From NCBI GenBank assembly GCA_014773175.1, contig VXCM01000158.1:126207-190206 (forward strand): DNA of 64,000 bases, written 5' to 3'. The DNA comes from Lucifuga dentata. Its lineage: Eukaryota > Chordata > Actinopteri > Ophidiiformes > Bythitidae. The position numbers and the translations under genes were made by a program. The notes under the pieces were generated by a model, which had not been told where the DNA came from, searched no databases, and saw nothing but the letters and a program-made list of their open reading frames with translations. Of this stretch, positions 19,316 to 31,300 are shown one piece after another. Every line of letters starts with the position of its first letter. Within the stretch, counting starts at the first letter, position 1.

Positions 19316-20420
19316 CAGAGGCGGTTCGTTAATGCGGGCGCTAGGGCGCCGCCCCCCTCCAAACATCTAGAAAAGAAATTCTACTTAAACATGTTAAACA
19401 TAAATTAATTACATAATGCAAAATAATTATAAAATAAATAAATGTGTACTCCTACATCGCGCCTGGTAGTTTGTAAGTGCCTCTCAGGATTTATTAAAAA
19501 TGTACTTGTTTAATTTCTATATAAATACATATACTTCCTGGGTGCGGGGCGCTGGCCAAATGAGTGTGTATGTAGGTTCTTAAACGTTTGACAAGCACGT
19601 GATCTGAGGCTGTTCTTTCATTGGCTTCTGCAGATTTTTCCACGGGGCGCCCCTCCCACTTTTATTGTCAGCGAATTAGTACAGCTTTTAGTTTGTTTTG
19701 TTTTATTTTGGATATGATGTGAGATTTGGAAAGTGATTGGAAATATTGTAGACGCTGTCTTTCCGGCATAGAACTCCATATAGCGGCCTTCTGTTTCTCC
19801 TTCGGTAGCTAGCTAGCAAGTTTGCGTTTTCGAGAGATGGCAACTTCAAGTGGAACCGCGGAAAAAGTAAATTCGGTGCTTTCTTCACAAAAACAGCCTT
19901 TTTCAAGGCTTTCACTGGAAGACAAGAAGAGGATTAAGGCGCTTGGACCGGACCACCTGATTTAAAAATTCAGTAGCAGACAAGTGATGAGGACGAGCTA
20001 ACACCGGGACTTCTCCCGCTGCTGTTATGACAAACGGAGCTGGCTAACGGGATGCGCTGTGAGTAATGCCCTTCTTTGCTTTCCTTGTTTGCTGTTTCAG
20101 AGTGTCGCACAGAAGCGTTGTGGACAACGACGTGTGTACAAGACCTAAAACANGTTTGCTGTTTCAGAGTGTCGCACAGAAGCGTTGTGGACAACGACGT
20201 GTGTACAAGACCTAAAACATCTGTCTGAGAAATGCAAAGTAGCCGCAGCCATCTAGAAAATAGCATGAAGCTACAGTTTTTTTGGCAGGCTAAGCATCGC
20301 TGAACAGCTAGATGAAGGCTACAGGATTGGCATTAGAAGGCACAACGAAGAGGTCCCAAAAAAATCTACACATGCTGTCCAGGATAATAGATCTTCTTTA
20401 TTCTTTATTTTTCGAATAAT
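19316..20420 (+). mobile_element. hAT-family transposon remnant with transposase N-terminus (TTF/ZMYM-type)
   Basis: Starts CAGAGGCGGTTCGTTAATGC followed by GGGCGCTAGGGCGCCGCCCC, typical of a hAT 5' end. A frame opens at ATG 19837 (MATSSGTAEKVNSVLSSQKQ, later LSLEDKKRIKALGPDHL) and stops at 19962. Further on, broken frames still read RSWLTGCAVSNALLCFPCLL, WTTTCVQDLKHLSEKCK and LSIAEQLDEGYRIGIRRHNE. These are the conserved amino-terminal TTF zinc-finger region of hAT/ZMYM-like transposases. Stops and frameshifts disable it, and the catalytic half and 3' TIR are missing. It includes a 66-base artefactual duplication at 20087-20219. Confidence 0.8.
20087..20219. other. Assembly-type duplication around N
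   Basis: Two identical 66-base copies flank the N at 20153, inside the hAT transposase remnant. Confidence 0.9.
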
Positions 20421-22247
20421 AGATCTTCTTTATTCTTTCTTATTCGTTTTTAATTAAATGAGAAAATACTCAGTATTTTTCATTTGTCAATTATTTAATT
20501 TGGTTATTTCATACAGATTATTTATTTACTAAATTACCAGGAAACATGTTATATCGTGATATATTGAGATATGAAATGACCTATAGTGGGACAGAAGATT
20601 TTGTACATATACCCCCCGCGCCCACCCCAGCCCCCAAATTTTTCATCACCAGCCGACACTGGGTTACTGATGTGTGTCATGCAGGTAGAAAGAAGAAAGA
20701 ATTTGTCTGTATGTGCTATAGGAACTAATATGTAAGTGTGAATACGTTTAACTCACTTGCCCACTCCATCCCACTGTTACAGAATCAGACTGATTTTGCT
20801 GCAGGTGAATGTAGACCTTGTCAAAGGTTTTCCCAAAGTACTCACTTTGTTATTCTGTGCTTGGAGCTGCATGCTGCAGGCAGCTTGATGCTTTGGGTTG
20901 ACTCTGGACAAGCCATCAATAATAGAGTGCATACATACAAGTATGCTTGAGCCAAACCTCAAAATGTCCTTCGAAATCTCCTGAAAGGTACAGTTGTAGT
21001 ATAACTCTATATCTTCAACACAAATATGTACATAGCATGTACAGTAGTCTTTCACATAAACACATTTGTTAACCATTAAACGTTATATCAGATTAACTAA
21101 ACTTAGTTCATATTATCCTTGGTGAGTAACAGTTTTCTCCCAAGTCTTCAGTGGAACTACCTTGGATGCTTTTTTTTTTTTTAAATAACAACCAGCTAAT
21201 AGTGTGTCCCTCCCTAAAGATGGAAAGGTTTCGATTTTGCGATATGTTCATAATATGGAGGATAGACAAATGTGCAATATAGACTTTTATGAATAAATAA
21301 TTCAGAGTAGTTTTGGGTCTAATCTCAACTCACAACGTGGGAGAACATTTTTCAGCAGCTTAGTTGGCAGCTTTTGGAGGTGAGGTCAATACAATAACTT
21401 ACTATAGTGCAGAAGGTCTGGAAGAACAGGGCACCTGTGATCCATTTTAATGGGAAAATGTTCTAATAGGTCTTGTTGTTGGAACAGGTTACAAATGTAT
21501 TTTTAGTTGATGTTCTTTTAAAAGAAAAAAAAAAGATTTATAAACAATATAGAAATTGTTCATAGAAAAAGCTTTCTTTTTTTATTTTAATGATCCACAG
21601 TACCACCATGGAAACAAGTCTGTGACTTTATTGGTTTTCCTTGAGAATTATATCGACGTATCTGTTTAGCTTACAAATTTATGTTAAAAAATGTTTGAAA
21701 GCATTCAGGATAATCTTCCAGTAAAATTGGCATGTTAATGGTGGTGCCCAATGGAATTCTGTCTCCTAACAAGAACATAATGTTATGATAATAATGCCCA
21801 GAATATATTCTTTACAGAATATTGACAGAATATAAATAGCATTGCAAATTAGTTATGTATGAACCCAATTCTAATTCAGGCTGGTCCCTGAATTAAAAAA
21901 AAGAACAACATGGGAACATACTTTACATTTAAGCAGGAAATGTGTGGGCTTTTAATATTCTGAGACAATAAATTTTAAATAATCATTTTATTATTGAGAT
22001 TCACCATTCGGCAATCCTTGAGTATATGAGCTGTCATGTTTAATCTGTGAGAGCAATTTGCCAGAGTGCAGCCTTAGGACCCTGAGGATATTGGACCTAG
22101 GTTTCTGCAGAGGTAGGTTTGTGATTTGTATGCTCCATCTGATAGCATCTCCTGGATCACAGATGGATTATTTAGGCTTTCCCACCAGCAAGGGCTCCTT
22201 TTGATTTTCTTTTCTTTATTTTTTACTGATCCATGTCATATCTTCTT

Positions 22248-22249
<2 letters not shown>

Positions 22250-22298
<49 letters not shown>
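22250..22298. repeat. (CT)n microsatellite
   Basis: About 23 uninterrupted CT units. Confidence 0.95.
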
Positions 22299-22300
<2 letters not shown>

Positions 22301-23324
22301 TTTCATTGTTTCATTGGTGGGTACTTGGAATTCTCAGAAACACACTGGCAGAAATTTTCATTTACCAGAGAGGATGCAACACAAATACTCATCAGAGGAA
22401 TAACCTGAAGTGGTGAGTTGCAAAGTTTTAGTAACTTGTAGCAGAGAGGATTGATTTGTGCCTCTGTGTGAAAATGATTTATTATTATTTAGTCATTTCA
22501 CCATCATTAGTGCATAAATTTGGCATAGGGAGAGGAAATGTGTCCTTGAGGCTGTAAGTGCTGTCCATGTGATGTGGTGCTGAAAGTTAATAGTTCAATT
22601 GTAGTGATTAATACATGTATTCTGATGATTACAAAATACCAAATAAACAGGATGCTAATGACAGACTACACCCGTAATTTTTATCCCCTGTATTTCTATT
22701 TATGGGAGAAAATGTGACTTGTATTCATAGACTGATTACAGAATTTTTTGTGTTATGAAATAATGCCTGACTTTGTACTTCATTATAGAACATAAAAAGA
22801 TTAATCAAACATGCATATTACTGGACATATTATGAATATCATGCATATTATGGACCCCAGGAGAATAACTTGCTGAGGCATCAGCTAATGGGGATCCAAA
22901 TAAATGAATAAACAATAAAATTATTATATTAGAATGAAAACATATGAGGGCATGCATATATTTAATTAATATAACAATGACCATTTTATAGTAGATTACA
23001 ATATGTGCAACATAATATAAAATATATAGAGTAAATTAATTGTTACTTCACAGTCCTCTCTAAGGTCATTGATCTGTTTTACTTGTGATTCTGAAAATTT
23101 CTCAATGGGTTTGAAAACTCCAAACATTTGTGGATGTGTACAAGTACAGTTGTCACAATTTTAACCTTTGCCAGCTTTAACATTCAAATAAATTGAAACT
23201 CATACCTGAAAGGATCATTTAATCTCCTTTCCCTTATCTCACTCAAGTCTGTAAAAGTTATACTGTAATTATTACACACTCAAACATTCTTATGCACAGT
23301 GTTAAGATTAAGACATATTAAGTG

Positions 23325-23500
23325 GCTGCTTGGGGGCCCCTACCAAAGGTTTGGTCTAGCCCAAAATGGAATTTTATGGTGAAATAAATTAAAAAAATTT
23401 CTAAAACTTGATTTACCTGAAAGTTTTAAATTTTTGGGAGGACCTGCTCCTTAGAGCTCCCAAAATGCTAAAGCTGGCCCTGTTGCCTCATTTATTTATT
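23325..23500 (+). repeat. GGGCCC-type dispersed repeat fragment
   Basis: TAAGTGGCTGCTTGGGGGCC and AAATGCTAAAGCTGGCCCTG bound an AT-rich stretch. The same motifs, inverted, bound the segment at 30126-30415 (GGGGGCCCTAAACA, GGGCCCTAAGCAGCCACATA, GGGCCAGC). Both look like copies of one non-coding element. Confidence 0.4.
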
Positions 23501-24445
23501 TATTTGTAGAAAGAACTTTCAAATAAAATCTGAAAAGGTTTAGCTGTGTATCATCAACCATCTCTTATAGTTCCTAACATATCAGGGTCATCCTCTCGGG
23601 CCAAAGGTCACTGTCCTTTGGGGCGAGTCCACATGTGATCATCTGTCATTCCTCAGGCTGGTTTTTCTTCTTCACAGGACACACGCAGCCTTCTTCTTCT
23701 TATAAATCCTGATAGAGCCCCAGACATTGTCTATCATACATTTAATATCCCTTGTCTTGCTCTGATAGCTCCCACAATGTATTATAGTGGCAGTGATGAA
23801 AGCCTGAAGTCTCTCCATCTATTTTTTCAAAAGACAGAGCCATTTTTCAGTGATGTTGCCTGATAGTGATAAGAAGTCTTCAGTCTAACATGAGCTGAAA
23901 GAGAGCATCGTATACAGTGAAATCATGCCGTATGTTAAAGCAAGTGATGGATGACTTGGATTGACAATAATATATGCTGCTAGGTTGTGTGTTGTATGTA
24001 GATCAAATATTTGATTCTGTTTCCTACTTTCCAGTGGGAGCTCAGATCCAAATACCTCCCACTGTGGCACTGATTTAGACTCCACTTCTTGTGCAGAAAA
24101 TAGCCAGTGAAACATACTTCCTGAGTTTCCCCCCGACAGAGCTGCTGATTAACCATCACATCCGAATTTATCACAAGCATACAGGTGTAGTGAATGACCA
24201 CAAACATGGCCACATGAAACAATAATGGCAACAATCTAATGATATAAAATAGGTAGGCCATGTGACTAAAAATCTGATACATTATGGGAACTATTGAAAC
24301 ATGTCTGCTTTCACAATTCTGTATCAGTGCACAATACAAGCGGTGATTGATATGTTTTTAGCCTGACACATGAAGAGCTGAGGACTGGAAATTCTGTAAT
24401 GCCTTGTTGTTTTTGCAGCATCAGCTGCATTCATTTGAGCTAAGT

Positions 24446-24802
24446 CAGGGGTTCTCAAACTATGGTACATGTCCTGCCAGTACTAAATGATACACCTGAT
24501 GACTGAAATTCTGCAGCAAATCAAAACTCTGGTAAATTCTGCAGAGAATAAAAACTATTGAAGTTAATGAAAATGCTGTTATTGTGGCAAAAAATATTTT
24601 TCACAAATAAAATGAATAGATTTTGTTGTTGCAAATAGCCCAACTGCTTCCATGCGCAAGCTGTACACTTCTGATTCTACGTGGCCATGAATAGTTTTTC
24701 AAGCGGATACCGTAATCTTCTCACTTTCAAAAATTGGTGGCTTGTTGGTGAGGTTGTACTTAGATGTTTTGGTACTTGGTTCAAAAAGTTTAAGAACCAG
24801 TG
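24446..24802 (+). mobile_element. hAT-type MITE with 8-base target duplication
   Basis: Starts CAGGGGTTCTCAAACTATGG and ends AAGTTTAAGAACCAGTG, imperfect TIRs of the common vertebrate hAT (CAGGGGTTCTCAA) type. It is flanked by AGCTAAGT (24438-24445) and AACTAAGG (24803-24810), a decayed 8-base target-site duplication matching at six positions. It is 357 bases long with no coding capacity. Confidence 0.75.
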
Positions 24803-27586
24803 AACTAAGGGATTACAACTTACAAGTTCTGTGGGTTATACAAGATGGACAAACTAGGCAAAGATGCAGTGATTGTGTTCTGACTGGCTGCTATTCATGA
24901 TTAAACTTGTTCAGTAGCCACCCTAATCACTTCATTTGGCCCCCTCAGTCTTTCAACTTTTCCCAAAATTGAAAAAGGCTTTTCCATATAAGTGGAGAAC
25001 TTTTTGGACAGCAAAGAAAAAGAGCTGGGAGGAGATTTAATTTAATAACTTCAAACCTCTAAGTTAGATCTTTCTAAGATGGGCTCAGAACTTATCAATC
25101 AGTCCATACTATTTTGTTGCTGTTTAATTCTTCTATCTTGCAACACCTTTTGACATTCTCATATTGCAGTGCATTGCACCTGTCTCTATGAGCAAAGGAG
25201 ATTGAGCTAAGGAGGGAAATGATGGAAGAGGGGAACAGCAAATGTAAGGGAACAGAAAGTGAAAGTTGATTGTGTTCTTGCTTCAGTGCCTCCTACGGCA
25301 TGAGATCTGTCTGCTGTAGCAATTCCCCTGTTCCATGTCTTATTGACAATGTGCTAGATGGTAAGACATGATGCTTCCCCATAGGTAGAGAGGAAGGAAA
25401 TCAGCAGTGCTGTCTCACTTGATCTGCAGACATTTCTTCATGAGCGTCTCTGCAGATCAGTCTAACTGATATTTTGACTATAATTTCTTATCGTGAGGGC
25501 AACGTTGTCTTTATGTTTGCAAGTGTGTGTGCATCAATGGCACCTTATACTAATACCAGCACATACAAGTGCACTGTTATACTCCTCTCCTCTCCTCTTC
25601 TCTCCTCTCCTCTCCTCTAGCTCCTCTCCTAATCTTTACAAAATGCACTTCTGATCTGATCTGCTTTATTTTCACTACAACAATTCTTTTATTGTATTTC
25701 ACATTTTGTATGTCTGAAAGTGAGTTTCCCCATTTGAAATAAGTAGTCTACATACAAAATGCAATTAGACATTTCTTTCTGTTTCACTCTCATCTTATTT
25801 CGCCCAGTGGCATACTGTCAAATTACATCTTGAATTTATTGTCTTTCATTTTTTTTTCCATTTACATCCTCATTCTGGTGAAGTCTGTATCCCCTATGAA
25901 AGATAAATCTAAACAATGCAGTGTTATTAATACTACCCACATATAATATTCAGACTTGGAAATGAAATTTGATTAGTAATATTCATGTGACAATTTCTAC
26001 AGCAACTGAAAATATATTCCTATTTAATGTCTTATTAATATGGAATATGTTGCTGCTTTCTTGCCTCTTCTTGCCATCTTCATTAATCTGTACTGGAGCT
26101 GGTTCTGTCAAGATCACATCTAAAATCTTTTTCTGTTTTTCTATAAAGTTGAACTTTCAACAACGAGCCACGATGTTGACCAATCCTCAACCGGGTTGAT
26201 GTCCAGACAACCAATCATATGCCAGACAATGCCAAAATCAGCATATTAAATCACATAATTCATCAGTGGATTGAGTACTAAAAGTGCCCTTCTCCCCTCT
26301 CATCACTTTTTGCACAGTAGGCTATAGTTTTTGCACAAGTTTTGGCATGTTTACAATATTGGCTCTTGGTGTGAATTTTTCAGAACTCCAATTAAAGTGC
26401 TGCATGGAGTCAGTGGCCACAGGGTGCCAAGATATCCCAGGAATCTGGCTGTCCATGAGACAGTTAGGATGAGTCACAAAGCAGTTTGTACCACAGATGG
26501 CTGATAACTAGAACTGACTTCCTATTTCTTTCCCACCGCCTGGCGCTGTCACAGTCTCATCAGTGATACCCACGTGAGACCAAGGGTATTTTAGTGTGTG
26601 TGTGTGTGCGTGTGGTATGTGCACCAGATACAGTAAAGCTGACCATGTTACCATGGTGTTTGTCTGTGATGACGTACAGTATAAACACATAAAGTTTTTG
26701 ATGGAGAACATACACACAATTTTATGCATGATATAAAGCAGACATATCTATTGTTTAAAAACAACAACAAAACAAAACAAAAAACACTGAATCTGCAGTA
26801 ATTTGTATTGTGTCCCTGTGTGTGGACCGGATCTGACTGAAAAAGACAGACTCATTGTTCCTGGCTGCTTGCTGAGTGGATTTCAGAGAAAAGCCCATCT
26901 GTGAATCTTTCTTCTTCACAGTGGATTTTCAGACAACAATAGCATGGAGTCAGATGGTCCTCACCAGCAGGTGATGGTACTCCAGGAATAATATATGTGT
27001 ATTTTTTTTTTTTTTTTTTTTNTTTTTTTTTTTTTTTTTTTGGATGTGAAAGGACAAATGGTTTTTAATAGTATGACTTCTTAATGATATGGGATAGATA
27101 TTGGTGAGTCACTAAACTCAAGAAAACAGTCAGTAGCAGAAGGATAAACTGTTGTGATGGTGAATGCTTGTTGGAATGATACATTCGAATGATTACTATC
27201 AGAAAAAATTCCGCTTTTTACTTTGGCTTGGTTTTACCGCAAAGCACACCATGAAATAGCACAAAAAAAAAAAAAAAAAANAAAAAAAAAAAAAAAAAAT
27301 GCTAATTGTCACCTGTAATTTTAAGGAAATTTTAGTCATATCAGATGTTGATTAGGAAATGTGGAGAGAGAAAAATATGTACTACACTAACACAGCCAAA
27401 ACTTTTTTTTTTAACTTTCTTGTCAAAGTAATATGAGGCAAAAATAAAAGTCACGCTGCTGTCTGACTAACTTTGAAGCCCAGTGTATAATGATGTCTGC
27501 ATTCTCACACTGTCCATGTTTCAGCTATATGTGATGTCCTAATAAACCAGAATTTAACAAATGTTTTGCCTGTCTCTTTGTCCCAG

Positions 27587-27727
27587 GAGTATTCAGACTT
27601 TCCCAAAGGAATGCTGGGCCATTAGGAACCATGCTGGCTATACAACCACTCATCAGTACATTCCTTCTCATCAGCCTGCTATGTGTCCATCATTCACAGC
27701 AGGGCCACAGCACGGAGATTTATTCAG
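27587..27727 (+). CDS. robo1: robo1 long-form first coding exon (signal peptide)
   Basis: The acceptor CTTTGTCCCAG ends at 27586, which implies at least one unseen non-coding upstream exon. ATG is at 27631 (an earlier ATG at 27611 meets a stop after three more codons). The 32 codons begin [20 protein letters not shown], a classic signal peptide with a hydrophobic core at about residues 7-19, followed by a polar [13 protein letters not shown] segment. The donor TCAG/GTCAGA follows 27727 (phase 1). The open frame reads on into the intron to 27972, but that part is not coding. This corresponds to the Robo1 long (A) amino terminus. Confidence 0.82.
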
Positions 27728-28336
27728 GTCAGAAACTTAAATGCCATAGCAACATCAGTGATGCTTATTCTTTTTTTTTTTTTTCCCTTTCTTTCTTTTT
27801 TTTATGTCTGTTGCTTGTGTTTTACTATTATAGTCCAAATGAAAGTACTAATTTGTTCTTCTGTGAGAAAGCTACTATTTACTTTCAGGGTCTGGATCTT
27901 TCATTGAAGTTTACATGTGCAAATATACGTCACAAAAGACTGCATGCACCCAAAAGACTAGTCTGGGTTTAAGAATATTCAGCAATAAAACATAACCTCA
28001 TATTTATGTTGTATCTTCTGAAAAAGTAAAAGAGAGATAGACAGAATAACATCTCCCTTACTAAATGTATGTACACTATCTTCCAATACTTACTAGCTGC
28101 AGTTATAGTGACCTCTTGTGGCTGAAGGCTTCAAGACACAACTCAGAAAATAACTTTCTTTATTCTAAAATATTCATAAAATAGTGTGTTGATTAATGCT
28201 AGTTTTACTATGAACAATAAAATACAACTAATTGAGATTGATTGATTTAATTTTAAAAGAAACTGATTTCAATTAACTAGTGTTAACATACACAGCACAA
28301 TAATGGCAAGGTGTAAAGGTGTAAATGGAAATGGCA

Positions 28337-28369
<33 letters not shown>

Positions 28370-31300
28370 TTAGACATTTACCAATCACATGTCTGCATAA
28401 GGGACTTTGGAAATTAATTACTCCAAAATACTTTGCATAGGAAAGTTTGCCTGAAAAATACTGAATTTTTCAGAAATTATAAGAGATATTAACGCCAAAA
28501 AAACAAAACAAAACATTGCACTAATGTCCAGAATTTTCTGAGCTGCTTGAAAATTTTAACAGTTTTTCTAGGTTGACTAGTTAGGTGGAACTAATTAGGT
28601 GCCAAAAAATGCAGATGAGAAGTGGAATCCAGAAAAATACCCTGTACTTGCTTGGCTTTGACTCCAGTGACAAGCAGAGTGCTGGCACCCTCTGGTGGTG
28701 TATTTTCTCACAATACCTGTAATCATCAGCCATCACCTGGAGTCTAAAACAATGATAAATGTGAACATTCAGTTTATGAATGCAGTGCAAGGTAGAGCTC
28801 TGGTATTTCTTGTTGTGATCATCAATAACGAAGCAATTAATGATAGGACTAACCTAAGCTGTGAGAAAGATTTATTGGTTGCTCACCTAAACACTGTAAA
28901 TTCCTATTTGCAGCATGAAAACGTAGGAGAAAGAAGTCCATGGGAAATGGACAAATCAAAGCAATTTTGTAAATGAATTTACTGTGTGTACACACTGTAC
29001 TTGCCCCCTCGCAGATAAACAGAGATGGACAAATGAAGGCATCAATCCAACACCTGCATCTGAATATGGAGAAGACAACAGCCTTGGATATAAAGGTATG
29101 CATCTGCTACATATAATTTGTGTAAATCAGGTGATAAGAAACAATAATTATACTGACCTTAATGAACCAATGAAAAGTTATGACGTGCTTAAAGTTGACT
29201 GCCTATAAAAGTCTTATAGTTGCTGTACTGACATACTTAGGTCCATTTTTTTTTTTCACTGGGCTCTTGTCATACTCCATACTGTTGTTATACATGATGT
29301 CCATCCCAGTCTATCTATCACTCTTTATGTGAGACAAACACATGCATGGTGTTGACAGCATATGTTTAAAAATACAAAAAAGTAAGACATTTTAGCTTTA
29401 TCCTTTTGCAAATAAAAGTATTATTCTCTCTGTCTAGTTTTTGGCTTTTTCATCTTGGATGTCTGAAAAAAATCTCAATTAAGCCAGCAGCCTGGAAAGT
29501 GGCACTTCAGGTTGTGCTGATACTGTATTTGTCCTTTCAAAGATTTGGTGGTGAACCAAATCTCTACTCTGTTTCCTCTTCTGACAAAGACTGTAATACC
29601 ACTTAATGTCAGTGCAGCAGCTGCAGAACTCAAGTGCTCTGTCTAAAGCTGAGACAATTCAGTCTTCTCCGCTCTTTCTGACATTTCATGGTATGCCGTG
29701 GGATATGCTGGGATAGAACAAAGCCTAATGTTTAAGGAGTCTTCCGTCACCAGTTATTTTGCCTTTGAAAAATGTCAAAATATTACTTAGTCCTGACAAC
29801 TGGGGCAACTTTAACATGAAAAAAAAACAAAAAACGAAATGTTAAAAGAATGAGTGTTTTGACCTTTATCTTTAATGGGCACACTAAAAGGATGATTTTC
29901 CCCCCATTTTTTTTGGACTCATAAGTGGAAGTGTCACTGGTTTACATGAGTGGAGCCAGTGGCTCAAAGGGGACTCTTGATCTGTCTGTGTTCTTTCTGA
30001 AGATAAGAAGTCCATTTTTCTTTCATAAATACCAGTATATCATCTAAATAAATGAAGAAATAAATACATTAATAATAATAATAATAATACACAAAGGAAA
30101 GGATAGTTTCCTTTGTGTATTATTAGTTTGGGGGCCCTAAACAAAAATGCAGCCCCCAAACTGGCAGCAACAAAATTATGCCAGGCTACTTTGTGTTGTA
30201 ATATCTTCTTTTAAAGAAAAAATTAATAGATAGTTCCAGGCAATACAAGTTTCTATAAACACCAAGCATAAATAAATAAATATTTAAGTAATTTTATTTC
30301 CAATATCATTATTTAGATATCTGAACCAAACCCTTAGTAGGGGGCCTCCTGGCAATTGAAGGGCCCTAAGCAGCCACATAGGTCAGTTAATATGTAGGGC
30401 CAGCATTATTCAACAGTCTTTGCAGTCGATAAAACCAACTGGGTGGCTGCCGGTTTGCCAATTTAGAGGGAGAGCAGAATATAGAGAGGACAGCTGTTGC
30501 ACTGGCTTTCCCAAAGGTTTTTTTTTTTTTTTTTNTTTTTTTTTTTTTTTTTTGTAGCTAGTGCTAAAGCTACCTTTTATTTTGCTTCAGCACATTGTAT
30601 GACCCTGAACAACTGCAATGATGTGCTCTGAGAGGTGCTGACAAATAGGCAAGGATATAGATGAGTGGAGGAAAATGAAAGAACCGTAGAGTTGTGAGAA
30701 TGGGAATAAGAGTGGAGCCTCACCATGAAAAAATGGAATGTGAAAAATAAGGGATTGAAAGGAGCAGCTACTGGCAGTACAGACAGTTGACATGCTAGTG
30801 TACACAACGTCACAGCTATTGTATATCCTCATGTCATGACATGGTATTGATTCTGACTGGAGTAAGTAAAATTAGACTGTTCTAAATTTTTAATTGACAA
30901 ACAGTCATCAGTGCCTTATCAGGGACAACATGGGGCATGTTTGTTGATCGATAGAGATCCCAAATTATTTGTTCCTTTGTAGATATTGTTGGGATTTGGG
31001 TTTGTGTTTTCTGGCACTATGTTCTCCCCTGGCTCAGACCCACCTGCATTCTTTGGAGAGAAAAAAAAATAAATAAATAAAACAGATCTCGGTTGCCAGC
31101 ACCGTCTCTTTGGGTTCCTTGCCATTTTATGAGCTGTGATGCCATGAAGATGCACATTTCTTTTTGTCCATTTTCCACCATCTGTTCCTGGAAAGGTTAG
31201 TGTGGGAGATGTATTGGATTGTGACCAATTGTGACATGCATTATGAAATTTACAAACCCTACATTTAGCCGTGTGTGCTGCACCTGTTCTTCTGTTGGAG

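Larger units (their letters stand above)
20421..27586. other. Upstream of robo1 (long form)
   Basis: Non-coding. Apart from the hAT MITE, a CT microsatellite, a (CTCTC) tract at about 25586-25620 and poly(A)/(T) runs with Ns at 27022 and 27281, I see nothing specific. The non-coding first exon of the long robo1 transcript should lie here or further left, but I cannot place it. GT donors such as CTGAAGTG/GTGAGT at 22413 are only weak candidates. Confidence 0.4.

Noticed and set aside
26508..26729. 73-codon minus-strand frame with CA-repeat core
   Set aside because: Low complexity, no conserved motif, no splice support.
27728..27972. Continuation of the robo1 signal-peptide frame to a 113-codon ORF
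   Set aside because: It reads into the intron past a good donor; the product becomes poly-Phe from a poly(T) run. The spliced 29015 exon matches ROBO1 instead.
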